NCBI GenBank assembly: GCA_965237625.1
Contig: CBDEGD010000046.1
Location: forward strand, 62,001 to 126,000
Direction: 5' to 3'
Length of the DNA stretch: 64,000 nucleotides
From: JABDIP01 sp965237625
GTDB taxonomy: Bacteria; Pseudomonadota; Alphaproteobacteria; DSM-16000; Inquilinaceae
Shown: positions 37,146-46,852 of the stretch, in pieces
Numbering within the stretch: the first letter of the stretch is position 1
Layout of the letters: each line of letters starts with the position of its first letter
The notes under the pieces: model-generated
What the model saw: the letters and a program-made list of their open reading frames with translations, nothing else
Told to the model about the DNA's origin: nothing
The model's database searches: none
Program-made: the position numbers and the translations under genes

Positions 37146-37223
37146 GACATTCCCGCGCAGGCGGGAATCTCGATGTAGGTGAGCGTGCTTGTGACTCTAG
37201 ATTCCCGCCTCCGCGAGAATGAC
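37146..37223. repeat. Palindromic repeat, family B, copy 3 (diverged)
   Basis: CATTCCCGCGCAGGCGGGAATC at the left pairs with GATTCCCGCCTCCGCGAGAATG at the right, with two or three mismatches. The centre (CTCGATGTAGGTGAGCG...) contains a GATGTAGGTGAGCG unit that recurs just after the repeat (37223-37236). It lies between the convergent DUF1444 and ABC exporter genes. Confidence 0.8.
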
Positions 37224-37246
37224 GATGTAGGTGAGCGGCACACCCC

Positions 37247-39091
<1,845 letters not shown>

Positions 39092-39413
39092 CGCTTCGCT
39101 CCTGCTTCACGCGGGGTTGGCCGGCTCCGGGTTCAAGGAGGCGGCGGCGTGACGCGCGAGCGGCGAAGCGGGTTTAGTTCCCGCGATTCTTGAAAAAAGC
39201 TACGGCGCGCGCGTCAGCGGCTATGGGCACATTGTCTGGTCAAGGTGATAGACCTATCTCTAACCTTGTATGCGGGTCGGCGATAAAACGCATGAACACG
39301 CCCGACCCGAGGCGCTAATCTAACGATTGCGCCGGAACGACTCAATAACCGGTTTGCCGCACCGGGATTCCGCCAGCCGCGCCGCGCCTTTCCCCCGCAA
39401 CAGGATCCACCCC

Positions 39414-40199
39414 ATGGCAGACCAGACCGCCCCGGCCGACGAAAAACGATTCGTCACGGCCGCGCTGCTAATCATCGGCAACGAAATCCTGTCCGGCCGC
39501 ACCAAGGACGCCAACCTGCCCTACCTGGCCGAACAACTCGGCGCCCTGGGTGTCCGGCTGGCCGAGGCGCGGGTGGTGTCGGATGTGGAGGCGGAGATCG
39601 TCGCGGCGGTGAACACATTGCGCGGTCGGTACGACTATGTGTTCACCACTGGCGGCATCGGGCCGACCCATGACGACATCACCGCCGCCTCGGTCGCCAA
39701 GGCATTCGGTGTCGCCCACGAGCTCAACGCCGAGGCGGTGGCGCTGCTGGAGAACCATTACCAGACGACCGAGATCAACGAGGCGCGGCTGCGCATGGCG
39801 ACGATACCGGTCGGCGCCACCCTGATCGAGAACCCGGTCAGCAAGGCGCCCGGGTTTCGCATCGGCAATGTTTTTGTGATGGCCGGGGTGCCGAAGATCA
39901 TGCAGGCCATGTTCGACGGCATCGCTCCGACTCTGATCGGCGGTGCGCCGATGCGCTCGCGCAGTGTGACCTGTGGCCTACCCGAGGGTACGCTGGCCAA
40001 GCCGCTCGGCGAAATCCAGGAGCGCCATCCCGACATCGATATCGGCAGCTATCCGTATTTTCGGGTTGGAAAGTTCGGCGTCACCGTGGTGCTGCGCGGG
40101 ACCGGCGCGGCGCGGCTCGACGGCGCCGCCGAAGAGGTGGCGGGGGCGATCCGAGATTTGGGTGGCGAGCCGACGATGGAAGAGTTTGGAGAGGCCTAG
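39414..40199 (+). CDS. CinA-type molybdopterin-binding domain protein
   Basis: 261 aa from ATG 39414. MoaB/MoeA-like fold with LLIIGNEILSGRTKDAN, FTTGGIGPTHDDITAASVAKAF and NVFVMAGVPKIM. This is the N-terminal COG1058 domain of CinA without the C-terminal nicotinamide-nucleotide amidase domain. Enzymatic role is probably in pyrophosphatase action on nucleotides such as ADP-ribose, as shown for COG1058 members; inferred here. It is followed by a strong inverted repeat and then the IS630/MITE region. Confidence 0.88.
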   Translation: MADQTAPADEKRFVTAALLIIGNEILSGRTKDANLPYLAEQLGALGVRLAEARVVSDVEAEIVAAVNTLRGRYDYVFTTGGIGPTHDDITAASVAKAFGVAHELNAEAVALLENHYQTTEINEARLRMATIPVGATLIENPVSKAPGFRIGNVFVMAGVPKIMQAMFDGIAPTLIGGAPMRSRSVTCGLPEGTLAKPLGEIQERHPDIDIGSYPYFRVGKFGVTVVLRGTGAARLDGAAEEVAGAIRDLGGEPTMEEFGEA

Positions 40200-40232
40200 T
40201 CGCATCTTCCGATCATACGGCACCGGCCCGCT

Positions 40233-40284
40233 CCCCCGCCCGGCCACCCAGCGTCAGTATCCTCAGTGGGTGGCCGGGCGGGGG
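40233..40284 (+). terminator. Large GC-rich hairpin after the CinA-type gene
   Basis: CCCCCGCCCGGCCACCCA pairs exactly with TGGGTGGCCGGGCGGGGG around a 16-nt loop. There is no U tract, so it could be a Rho-independent-like stop of low efficiency or a transcript-stabilising hairpin. It begins 33 bp past the stop codon. Confidence 0.6.
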
Positions 40285-40294
40285 TGCAGTCCAC

Positions 40295-40425
40295 TAGTGC
40301 CCCGATTCTGAAATTCGCTATGGCGAATTACAGGATCAAAGGGACACTAACCATCTGATTCTAGTGTGATTCAGCTTCCGAAACTCGGCACATAAAATGT
40401 GCCGTATTTCAAAACCATCACACTA
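40295..40425. mobile_element. MITE-like palindromic module, left copy
   Basis: Two adjacent palindromes bounded by TA. Unit 1 (40295-40349) runs TAGTGCCCCGATTCTG to GGGACACTA. Unit 2 (40362-40425) runs TAGTGTGATTCAGCTTCCG to CCATCACACTA. The same pair occurs in inverted orientation at 42597-42727. There is no coding capacity. The TA ends fit mobilisation by an IS630/Tc1-type transposase, but the IS630 beside it has different end sequences. Confidence 0.8.
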
Positions 40426-41477
40426 GAGCGGTTTTATTGAACTAGGAATCTATTTGTGGTTTCCCCGGCTGGGTGGAATGTGATTCACCTTCTGAATTCG
40501 TTTCAGAAGGAGGGTTCGATGGGTAAGTCCTATTCAGATGATCTTCGTGAACGGATTATTGGAGCCGTTGAGGGTGGTCAATCGCGTCGCGGGGCAGCCC
40601 GGCATTTCGGTGTAAGCCCGAGTTGCGCGGTTAAGCTTCTGCGCCGTTGGGAGACGACGGGCTCTGTTAAGCCCGACCGGCAGGGCGCGCCCAAGCGGTA
40701 CAAGCTGGATCCCCATGCGGCGTGGCTTCTGAGGCTGGTGGAGGCGGAGCCGGATATCACGCTGGAGGAGATCCGGACGCGCCTGCGCGAGGAGTGGGAC
40801 ATGACTGCTTGTATCGGGACGATCTGGAACTTCTTCGATCGCCAGGCAATCAGCTTCAAAAAAAACTGCGCACGCCGCTGAGCAGGCCCGCCCCGACGTG
40901 GCCGCCGCGCGTGAGGTCTGGCGTGGCTGGCAGACAAGCCTCGATCCGGCCCGACTGGTTTTCATCGACGAAACCGGGACCAATACCGCCATGGCTCGAC
41001 GCTATGGCCGTGCCAGGCGGGGCGAGCGCCTGGTCGCCGCCGTACCCCACGGGCACTGGAAAACCACCACCTTCGTGGCCGGGCTGCGCCAGGGCGCCAT
41101 CACCGCGCCCTGTGTGATCGACAAACCCATGAACGGCATCATCTTCAAGGCCTATGTCGAGCAGATGCTCGCACCCAGCCTCGCGCCCGGCGACATCGTG
41201 ATCATGGACAACCTCTCCTCTCACAAGGTCAAAGGCATCGCCGAGGCCATCGAAGCGCGTAAGGCCAAGCTCTACTATCTGCCACCCTACTCGCCGGACC
41301 TGAACCCCATCGAGCAAGCCTTCGCCAAGCTCAAAGCTCTCCTGCGAAAGGCCGCCGAACGATCCATCGACGCTCTCTGGAAAACTATCGGTCGCCTGCT
41401 AGAAGAATTCACCTCGCAAGAGTGCGCTAAATACTTCCAGAACTCAGGCTATGCGTCTCAATAAGATGAAAACGCTC
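40426..41477 (+). mobile_element. IS630-family insertion sequence
   Basis: About 1052 bp flanked by TA (40424-40425 and 41478-41479), the IS630 target. The ends are imperfect inverted repeats: GAGCGGTTTTATTG at the left, against GAGCGTTTTCATCTTATTG on the complementary strand at the right. It is inserted directly at the edge of the left MITE module. It encodes one transposase read in two frames. Confidence 0.85.
40519..41464 (+). CDS. IS630-family transposase split by a frameshift in an A8 run
   Basis: ATG 40519 (AGAAGGAGGG upstream) starts an N-terminal HTH part (GAARHFGVSPSCAVKLLRRWE) that stops at TGA 40879-40881. The catalytic part continues in another frame: after A8 at 40858-40865, the frame reads KKTAHAAEQARPDVAAARE and on to TAA. 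DDE residues: D in VFIDETGTN, D in VIMDNLSSHK, E in SPDLNPIEQAFAKLK. With one A fewer, the whole protein (~314 aa) is continuous. Either programmed or slippage-driven expression, or a loss-of-function insertion. Confidence 0.85.
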
Positions 41478-41493
41478 TAGTCGCCAACACCTG

Positions 41494-41679
41494 TCACCGA
41501 AACGGGCCGAAGAACTCGTAGATCAGGCCTAGCGCCAAGCCGAGCGCCAGCCAAAGGGCGATGTAGTGGGGCACCCGGCGATCGGTACGCATGACGCGAA
41601 TCGCCCAGGGCGCGCAGACCGCCAGCGCGCCCAGTAGCAGCAATACTCTCAACCAGTTGGTGCTGTCATCCACACTCAA
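41494..41679 (-). CDS. Small two-helix membrane protein
   Basis: 61 aa. Two hydrophobic segments: WLRVLLLLGALAVCAPWAI and YIALWLALGLALGLIYEFF, separated by RVMRTDRRVP, a loop rich in Arg. No family recognised. It lies 16 bp past the IS630 right end, so it probably was next to the CinA-type gene before the insertions. The hydrophobic pattern and normal codon use support a real gene. Confidence 0.6.
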   Translation of the reverse strand: MSVDDSTNWLRVLLLLGALAVCAPWAIRVMRTDRRVPHYIALWLALGLALGLIYEFFGPFR

Positions 41680-41781
41680 GGGATAGTCGATGCGGGGTCT
41701 GGCGGCAATGGCGCGTCCTACCGCCGCCGGGCCTTGCCGCCGCGAACGGTGTCCCGTACCGTTCCCGCGCCCGGGAACCCA

Positions 41782-41869
41782 GCCCCCTTGGCGGAATTGG
41801 TAGACGCAGCAGACTTAAAATCTGCTTCCGCAGCGCGGAGTTCCGGTTCGAGTCCGGAAGGGGGCACCA
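41782..41869 (+). tRNA. tRNA-Leu (UAA anticodon)
   Basis: A class II tRNA with encoded CCA at 41867-41869. The acceptor GCCCCCT pairs with AGGGGGC. D-arm GGCGGAATTGGTAGACGC. Anticodon stem GCAGA/TCTGC encloses CTTAAAA with anticodon TAA. A variable arm with CTTCCGCAGCGCGGAG and a T-arm TTCCGGTTCGAGTCCGGAA complete it. It is the only RNA gene I can support in the window, and lies between the two MITE modules. Confidence 0.97.
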
Positions 41870-42073
41870 CCTTGAGAATCAATGGCTAGCGGCCAGCAGC
41901 GTCGATCGGACCAATCGTGAACACCGGCAAACTGTACGACTGGAAACTGTACGACTGTACGACTTTTTGATCACGGTGCGTTCGCCTCGGCGGTGTTCCT
42001 TCGGGCCCTGATGTCCGCCCACCTTCTGGCTGCCACCTCAATATCGGAGGGGCGCCTAATTCTGCTCGTGACC

Positions 42074-42222
42074 TTGGCTGTGTGAAAACTCAGGGCGCAG
42101 CTGCCTTCGCGCAACATTGACATCGTAAGTTCGGTCGCTGTGCATTCTTCATGCGCAAAACGGATGCTGCTCGAATCAATCTTGCGCTCGATCGACTCGA
42201 AGAAGCGTTTTCACACAGCCAA
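42074..42222. mobile_element. Internally deleted IS remnant or MITE with 16-bp ends
   Basis: TTGGCTGTGTGAAAAC (42074-42089) is matched exactly by its complement GTTTTCACACAGCCAA (42207-42222), enclosing 117 bp without an ORF. GGCTGTGTGAAAAC ends are of the kind seen on IS5-like elements; this family call is tentative. The DNA around it, 41870-42355, otherwise contains no gene I recognise. Confidence 0.65.
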
Positions 42223-42359
42223 GACCCGAAGCGGCCATTCGCACGTATCGAAACTTAGGAGGGCTGGCGCTCCCGAAAAGCTCTTAGTGTGCTGTCTCCC
42301 TCGGAGACGGAAGTGACCCTCCCCCTGGATCAGGGCTACATCGTCTGAGAGTTTCCCTG

Positions 42360-42599
42360 GTTGAGGGTCCGACCCCGCACCGGGTCATCAACGCAAGCGG
42401 TGCCGACCGCTATTCCTTCCCCAATTCCATGGTGCCGCGCCACGACGTCACCGTCGCGCCCCTATTGGAACCGCTCGCCGGCTTCTTCAGGCCCGCCGTG
42501 GATTTCGGCCATTGGTGCGCCGAGATCTGGCGCCCAAACTGGCCTGATGAGCGCGCGCAGCACGATACGCTTGCGCTGGGGACCCTGGAAGACGGCTAG
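42360..42599 (+). pseudogene. 3' fragment of an isopenicillin-N-synthase-like 2OG-Fe(II) oxygenase
   Basis: The frame reads VEGPTPHRVINASGADRYSF and then PNSMVPRHDVTVAPLLE, ending LGTLEDG and TAG 42597-42599. HRVIN with the following S-G-x-x-RYS-x-P block is the C-terminal iron/2OG-binding region (His and Arg-x-Ser) of this oxygenase family. The N-terminal two thirds are absent, and no intact start is visible. The stop codon is formed by the first bases of the right MITE module. It is a relic, not a working gene. Confidence 0.7.
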
Positions 42600-42727
42600 T
42601 GTGATGGTTCTGAAGTTCGGCACATTTCATGTGCCGAGATTCGGAAGCTGAATCACACTAGAATCATATAGATAGTGTCCATTCGATTCTGTAATTCGCT
42701 ATGGCGAATTTCAGAATCGGGACACTA
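42597..42727. mobile_element. MITE-like palindromic module, right copy (inverted)
   Basis: The inverted counterpart of 40295-40425. Unit 2' (42597-42660) runs TAGTGTGATGGTTCTG to AATCACACTA. Unit 1' (42673-42727) runs TAGTGTCCATTCGATTCTG to GGGACACTA. Identity with the left copy is high but not complete (about nine in ten bases by eye). The two modules are 2.2 kb apart and facing each other. Confidence 0.82.
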
Positions 42728-42747
42728 GAGAGGATCCTTCCAGGCGC

Positions 42748-43569
42748 TCAGCAGCAGCTCTGACCGCGCTCCACGAGGGTCGCCAACACCTCGTCGGGAT
42801 CGCGCCTCCACCAATTCTCCGCGGAAAAAATCTCAACCTCGCAGAGGCCGGTAAACCCTGCACCCTCGACTATGGCGCGGATCCCCGGGATGTCGATGAC
42901 GCCGTCCCCCATCATGCCGCGATCTGTGAGTAGATCCCGCGTCGGGACCAACCAGTCGCAGATGTGGAAGGCGAGCAGCCGATCCGGTCCGGCGCGCGTG
43001 ATCTGACGGGCCAGTTCCGGATCCCACCAGACGTGATAGACGTCGACCGCGACACCGATGCCATCGCCGAGCGCATCGCAGATATCGAGGGCCTGGCCGA
43101 TCGTGTTGACACACGCGCGGTCGGCCGCATACATCGGGTGAAGCGGTTCAATCGCAATCGGCATGCTGACAGTGCGTGCGTAGTCGAGGGTCCGGGCAAG
43201 CCCGTCCGTCACCATAGCCCGCGCGCCCTCAAGGTCGCGCGACCTCGGCGACAGGCCGCCGACCACCATGACGAGGCAATCGGCTCCAATTGCGACCGCC
43301 TCGTCGACTGCCCGCCGGTTGTCATCCAAGACGGCCGGGGTCAGCAAACCGTCGGCGGTGTACCAGCCGCCGCGACACAAGCCCGACACGGTCAGTCCGG
43401 CATCGACGAACATGGCCGCTGCCTCGCGGACCCCCGCCTCGTGCAGCTTGTCGCGCCAGGGCGCGATGCCGCCGATCCCATGGCGGACGCACCCTTCGAC
43501 GCATTGTTGCAGGGTCCACTGCTCGCGAACCGTTGCCGTATTGAGCGATAGCCTCGCCGCCTCGACCAT
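42748..43569 (-). CDS. Sugar phosphate isomerase/epimerase-type TIM-barrel protein (second copy in operon)
   Basis: 273 aa, AP-endonuclease-2/xylose-isomerase-like barrel. Metal-binding residues typical of the family: E in PIAIEPLHPMY, D-x-x-H in VAVDVYHVWWDPEL, H in LLAFHICDW, and E in LCEVEIFSAENW. It is the last gene of the TTT catabolic operon, 3 bp after the DUF993 gene. It probably isomerises a keto-sugar or related intermediate; the substrate is unknown. The start MVEAARLSLNTATV is close to the DUF993 stop. Confidence 0.85.
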   Translation of the reverse strand: MVEAARLSLNTATVREQWTLQQCVEGCVRHGIGGIAPWRDKLHEAGVREAAAMFVDAGLTVSGLCRGGWYTADGLLTPAVLDDNRRAVDEAVAIGADCLVMVVGGLSPRSRDLEGARAMVTDGLARTLDYARTVSMPIAIEPLHPMYAADRACVNTIGQALDICDALGDGIGVAVDVYHVWWDPELARQITRAGPDRLLAFHICDWLVPTRDLLTDRGMMGDGVIDIPGIRAIVEGAGFTGLCEVEIFSAENWWRRDPDEVLATLVERGQSCC

Positions 43570-43572
43570 GGC

Positions 43573-44736
43573 CTAGACGCCCACGCCGCGAGCCGCGAAG
43601 ACCGGCCTGGCGCGCGCGACCACTGCCTCGGGATCGGCGAACAGCCCCGCCCGGTCGGCAAGACGGACGATCTCGGCGAGATGCACGGTGGATCGCGCGC
43701 TTTCCTGGCCGCCCACCATAGTGAAATGGTCCTGATGGCCGTTCAGATAGGCGAGAAACACCACGCCGGTCTTATAGAACCGGGTTGGCGCCCTGAAGAT
43801 GTGACGCGACAGACCCACCGTCGGTTCAATTGCGGCCCGATATCCGTCGCGATCCCCACCCGCCAGCGCCGACAGCGCGCGAGCCGCCGCCCCCGCGATA
43901 GGATCGAAGATCCCCAATAGCGCATGTGAAAATCCCTGATCGTCGCCCTCGATCAGATCCGGATAGTTGAAGTCATCACCGGTATACATGCGCACGCCAT
44001 CTGGCAGCCGGCGGCGCATCGCGAGCTCCTTGTCGGCCGACAGCAGTGAGATCTTGATCCCGTCGATCCTGTCGGCGTTGTCGCGGATGATATCCAGGCA
44101 GGTCTCCATGGCGGTGCCGTGGTCGGGCGACCCCCAATAGCCGTACAGGGACGGATCGAACATCTCGCCGAGCCAATGAAGCAACGCTGGTTGCGACAGC
44201 CCGCCGAGCACGCGGTCATAGACCCGGTGGTAGTCGTCCGGCCCCTCGGCCACCGCGGCCAGGGCACGCGACGCCATGAGGATGACCCGCCCACCGGCGG
44301 CCTCGACCGCCTCGCACTGCATCTCGTAGGCCGCAATCACCTCGTCGGTCGTCGTGGCTGGACCAGGCACGAGGTGGTCGGTGCCGGCGCCGCAGGCGAC
44401 CAGATGGCCGCCGGCGTCCGCCATCGCAACACTCTTCTTGATCAGTTCGAGCGATGTCGGCCAATCCAGTCCCATGCCGCGCTGGGCGGTGTCCATGGCT
44501 TCGGCGACACCAAATCCGAGCCCCCAGAGATGTTCCCGAAAGGCGAGCGTGCTGTCCCAATCGATCGCCGCGTCGATCCAGGGATCATTATCGGCAAGCG
44601 GATCGGCTACGACATGTGCCGCTGCGTAGGCGGTTCGGTTCCACGCGCCGATTGCCGGCTCCGGGCGCGGACCCGCCGTCAGAGAGATCGCCCTGAGCTC
44701 TCCGGTCGCGGTCGGGAGTGTGATGATCGCCGCCAT
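43573..44736 (-). CDS. DUF993 protein (aldolase-type barrel)
   Basis: 387 aa. The DUF993 outline is visible: N-terminal R-x-AYAAAHVVADPLADNDPW, HLWGLGFGVAEAMDTAQRGMGLDW, VACGAGTDHL, HWLGEMFDPSLYGYWGS, GIKISLLSADKE with a Lys that could form a Schiff base as in dihydrodipicolinate-synthase-like enzymes, and YTGDDFNYPDLI. Members occur in carbohydrate catabolic clusters; their reaction is not established. It lies 3 bp after the oxidoreductase gene in the same operon. Confidence 0.85.
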   Translation of the reverse strand: MAAIITLPTATGELRAISLTAGPRPEPAIGAWNRTAYAAAHVVADPLADNDPWIDAAIDWDSTLAFREHLWGLGFGVAEAMDTAQRGMGLDWPTSLELIKKSVAMADAGGHLVACGAGTDHLVPGPATTTDEVIAAYEMQCEAVEAAGGRVILMASRALAAVAEGPDDYHRVYDRVLGGLSQPALLHWLGEMFDPSLYGYWGSPDHGTAMETCLDIIRDNADRIDGIKISLLSADKELAMRRRLPDGVRMYTGDDFNYPDLIEGDDQGFSHALLGIFDPIAGAAARALSALAGGDRDGYRAAIEPTVGLSRHIFRAPTRFYKTGVVFLAYLNGHQDHFTMVGGQESARSTVHLAEIVRLADRAGLFADPEAVVARARPVFAARGVGV

Positions 44737-44739
44737 GGC

Positions 44740-45891
44740 CTAGACCTCGAGCTCGGGAACGTCGACCCAGCGGCGTTCGCGCCAGCTTTGATGGCCCAGC
44801 TCGGCGAGCTGTACACCCTTGGCGCCCTCCAGCAGCGTGTATCGCCACGGGCCGTCTTCGGCGACGTGGCGGAGGAACTGCTCCCACTGGATTTTGAAGC
44901 CGTTGTCAAACTCCGTGTTGTCCGGGACCTCTTCCCAGTCTTCGAAGAAATTCATCGTCTGTGGCTGATCCGGATTCCAGACGGGCTTTGGCGTGTTCAC
45001 GCGGTGCTGGCTGAAGCATTTGTGAAGGCCGGCGACAGCCGAACCATGCGTGCCATCGATCTGGAAAGTGACAAGGTCGTCCCGCCGCACGCGGACGCAC
45101 CAGCTCGAGTTGAGCTGGGCAATTATACCTCCGTCGAGTTCAAAGGTCGCATAGGCGGCGTCGTCGGCGTCGGCGGTATAGTCCTGCCCAGCCTCGTCCC
45201 GGCGTCCGGGAATATGCGTCGCGCCGATGCAGCTGACCGCTTTGACGGGTGCGACGACATTGTCGAGCACATAGCGCCAGTGGCACAGCATGTCGGCGAT
45301 GATGCCACCGCCATCCGCCGTCCGATAGTTCCAGCTCGGGCGCTGCGCCGGCATCCAGTCGCCCTCGAACACCCAATAGCCGAACTCGCCCCGGACCGAC
45401 AGGATCCGGCCGAAGAAGCCGCTGTCGCGAAGCCGCTTCAGCTTAATGAGGCCGGGCAGATCGAGCTTGTCATGCACAATGCCGTTCTTCACGCCCTTGT
45501 CGCGGGCATAGCGGGCGATCTCCAGCGCGTCGGCGAGCCCCTCGGAGACCGGTTTCTCGCAATAGACGTGCTTGCCGGCGTCGATCGCCCGCTTCAGCAG
45601 GGTCGGCCGCAGCTTCGTCGAAGCGGCGTCGAAGAAGACCGTATCGTCAGGGTTGGCGAGAGCCGCGTCGAGATCGGTGGTCCACCGCTCGACGTCGTGC
45701 GCGCTGGCGAGTGCCTCGACTTTGTCCGGGTTCCGCCCCACGAGGATGGGGTCAGGGACGAGCCGGGACCCGTCGGCGAGCCCGACGCCGCCGTGGTTAC
45801 GGATCGCGAGAACGGACCGAATGAGATGCTGGTTCATCCCCATCCGCCCGGTGACACCGTGCATGATGATCCCGATGCGGTGCTGTCTCAT
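44740..45891 (-). CDS. Gfo/Idh/MocA-family oxidoreductase
   Basis: 383 aa NAD(P)-dependent dehydrogenase. The nucleotide-binding start is IGIIMHGVTGRMGMNQHL, then the conserved CEKPVSEG near residue 112, and the second domain begins GIVHDKLDLPG. Such enzymes oxidise or reduce sugar hydroxyls (for example C3 of glycosides or inositols). With two isomerase-type barrels and DUF993 in the operon it should perform the redox step of the pathway. Its ATG overlaps the stop of the preceding 40-codon ORF by 4 bp. Confidence 0.88.
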   Translation of the reverse strand: MRQHRIGIIMHGVTGRMGMNQHLIRSVLAIRNHGGVGLADGSRLVPDPILVGRNPDKVEALASAHDVERWTTDLDAALANPDDTVFFDAASTKLRPTLLKRAIDAGKHVYCEKPVSEGLADALEIARYARDKGVKNGIVHDKLDLPGLIKLKRLRDSGFFGRILSVRGEFGYWVFEGDWMPAQRPSWNYRTADGGGIIADMLCHWRYVLDNVVAPVKAVSCIGATHIPGRRDEAGQDYTADADDAAYATFELDGGIIAQLNSSWCVRVRRDDLVTFQIDGTHGSAVAGLHKCFSQHRVNTPKPVWNPDQPQTMNFFEDWEEVPDNTEFDNGFKIQWEQFLRHVAEDGPWRYTLLEGAKGVQLAELGHQSWRERRWVDVPELEV

Positions 45892-46010
45892 CGCGTAGAT
45901 ACCCCGTGGTCTGCAAAGAGCATGTTGGTGGAGAAACGGCCTTCCGGGCGCGTTGCCAGGACCCGCGCATCGATGCGGCAGGGAAGATGGCTAGACACCT
46001 CGACGGTCAT
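45888..46010 (-). CDS. 40-residue ORF coupled on both sides within the catabolic operon
   Basis: ATG 46010 overlaps the upstream isomerase stop (ATGA 46007-46010) and its TGA overlaps the oxidoreductase start (ATGA 45888-45891). The peptide is short (starts MTVEVSSHLPCRIDAR, ends FADHGVSTR) and has no family I know. The double overlap is strong evidence that it is translated. It may be a very small subunit, or the remaining end of a larger gene that was deleted in frame. Confidence 0.5.
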   Translation of the reverse strand: MTVEVSSHLPCRIDARVLATRPEGRFSTNMLFADHGVSTR

Positions 46011-46852
46011 GCCGCAGCCGCCCAATAGGCACGCATCGTCGCCGCGCCGATGGCCGCGGTCGCCGTGGCGTCGACGCGACGGACAAACGGTTCGACGGCA
46101 ATGGGCTGCCGCCAGCCAACATCGCGCAGGGCTCCGACGATGTCGGCGAACGGGTCTTCACCGGTCCCCGGCGCGCCACGGTTGGTGTCGTTGACCTGGA
46201 TGTGCCCGATCAGCCCCGTGGGCACCCAATCGCGGATCAGATCCGCGACCGGCGTCGCCTCGCTTTGACCGGCGGCGCTGGTGTCGATCATCGTCCGGAA
46301 CCGGTCCACGCCGATCGCCTCGACGATGGCCGCGGCCTCGGCAACGGTGTTGACGAATGGCGTTTCCTTCGGCGACAACGGTTCCAGACAATAGGTGACG
46401 CCAGCGGACCTCGCGCGATCCGCGATCGGACGAAAGAAGTCGATGACGCGGTTCCGCGTCATGTCCTCGGGCTCGCCGGGCGGCGGCACACGCTGCCCCG
46501 GCGAACCATGGACCAGGACGGTGCCACCGAGTGCCGCGCAAAGCTCAATAAGTCCCTGCAGCACGTCCTGCGTTTCCTCCGCGCATTGGGGCTCGGTGAT
46601 CGACAGATGCGGATACGGCGCGAGAAGCCAGTGAAGCCCCGTCACCGTCAGACCCTGATCCTCACAGGTCTTGCGGATGTCGCGGATCCGCCGTGGCGGC
46701 AGATAATGCGGCGTGTCGCCAAGCGTTCCGGGCGAGAGTTCGAGCCCGATATATCCGAGCTCTGCTGCGATGGCGCATTGCTCGGGGAGGCTCTTGCCCT
46801 CCTCGGCAAGCAACTCGTTGCACAGCGAAAGCCTGAGCATGGCCTCAAGCAC
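46007..46852 (-). CDS. Sugar phosphate isomerase/epimerase-type TIM-barrel protein (first copy in operon)
   Basis: 281 aa from ATG 46852; ATG 46840 gives 277 aa. Barrel of the xylose-isomerase-like family related to hydroxypyruvate isomerase and inosose dehydratase. Seen: GYIGLELSPGTLGDTP, LHWLLAPYPHLSI, VLVHGSPGQR, CLEPLSPKETPF (metal Glu), FRTMIDTSAA (metal Asp), GHIQVNDTNRGAPGTGEDPF (His and Asp), and IAVEPFVRR (Glu). The start overlaps the tetR stop. One of two related but clearly different barrels in the operon. Confidence 0.87.
   Translation of the reverse strand: MLEAMLRLSLCNELLAEEGKSLPEQCAIAAELGYIGLELSPGTLGDTPHYLPPRRIRDIRKTCEDQGLTVTGLHWLLAPYPHLSITEPQCAEETQDVLQGLIELCAALGGTVLVHGSPGQRVPPPGEPEDMTRNRVIDFFRPIADRARSAGVTYCLEPLSPKETPFVNTVAEAAAIVEAIGVDRFRTMIDTSAAGQSEATPVADLIRDWVPTGLIGHIQVNDTNRGAPGTGEDPFADIVGALRDVGWRQPIAVEPFVRRVDATATAAIGAATMRAYWAAAA

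Noticed and set aside
42361..42651. 96-codon Arg/Pro/Ser-rich ORF
   Set aside because: It is a shifted frame over the oxygenase relic and runs into the MITE module.
44119..46194. 691-codon plus-strand frame over the DUF993/Gfo genes
   Set aside because: It crosses three minus-strand genes with clear family motifs and has the composition of an antisense frame.
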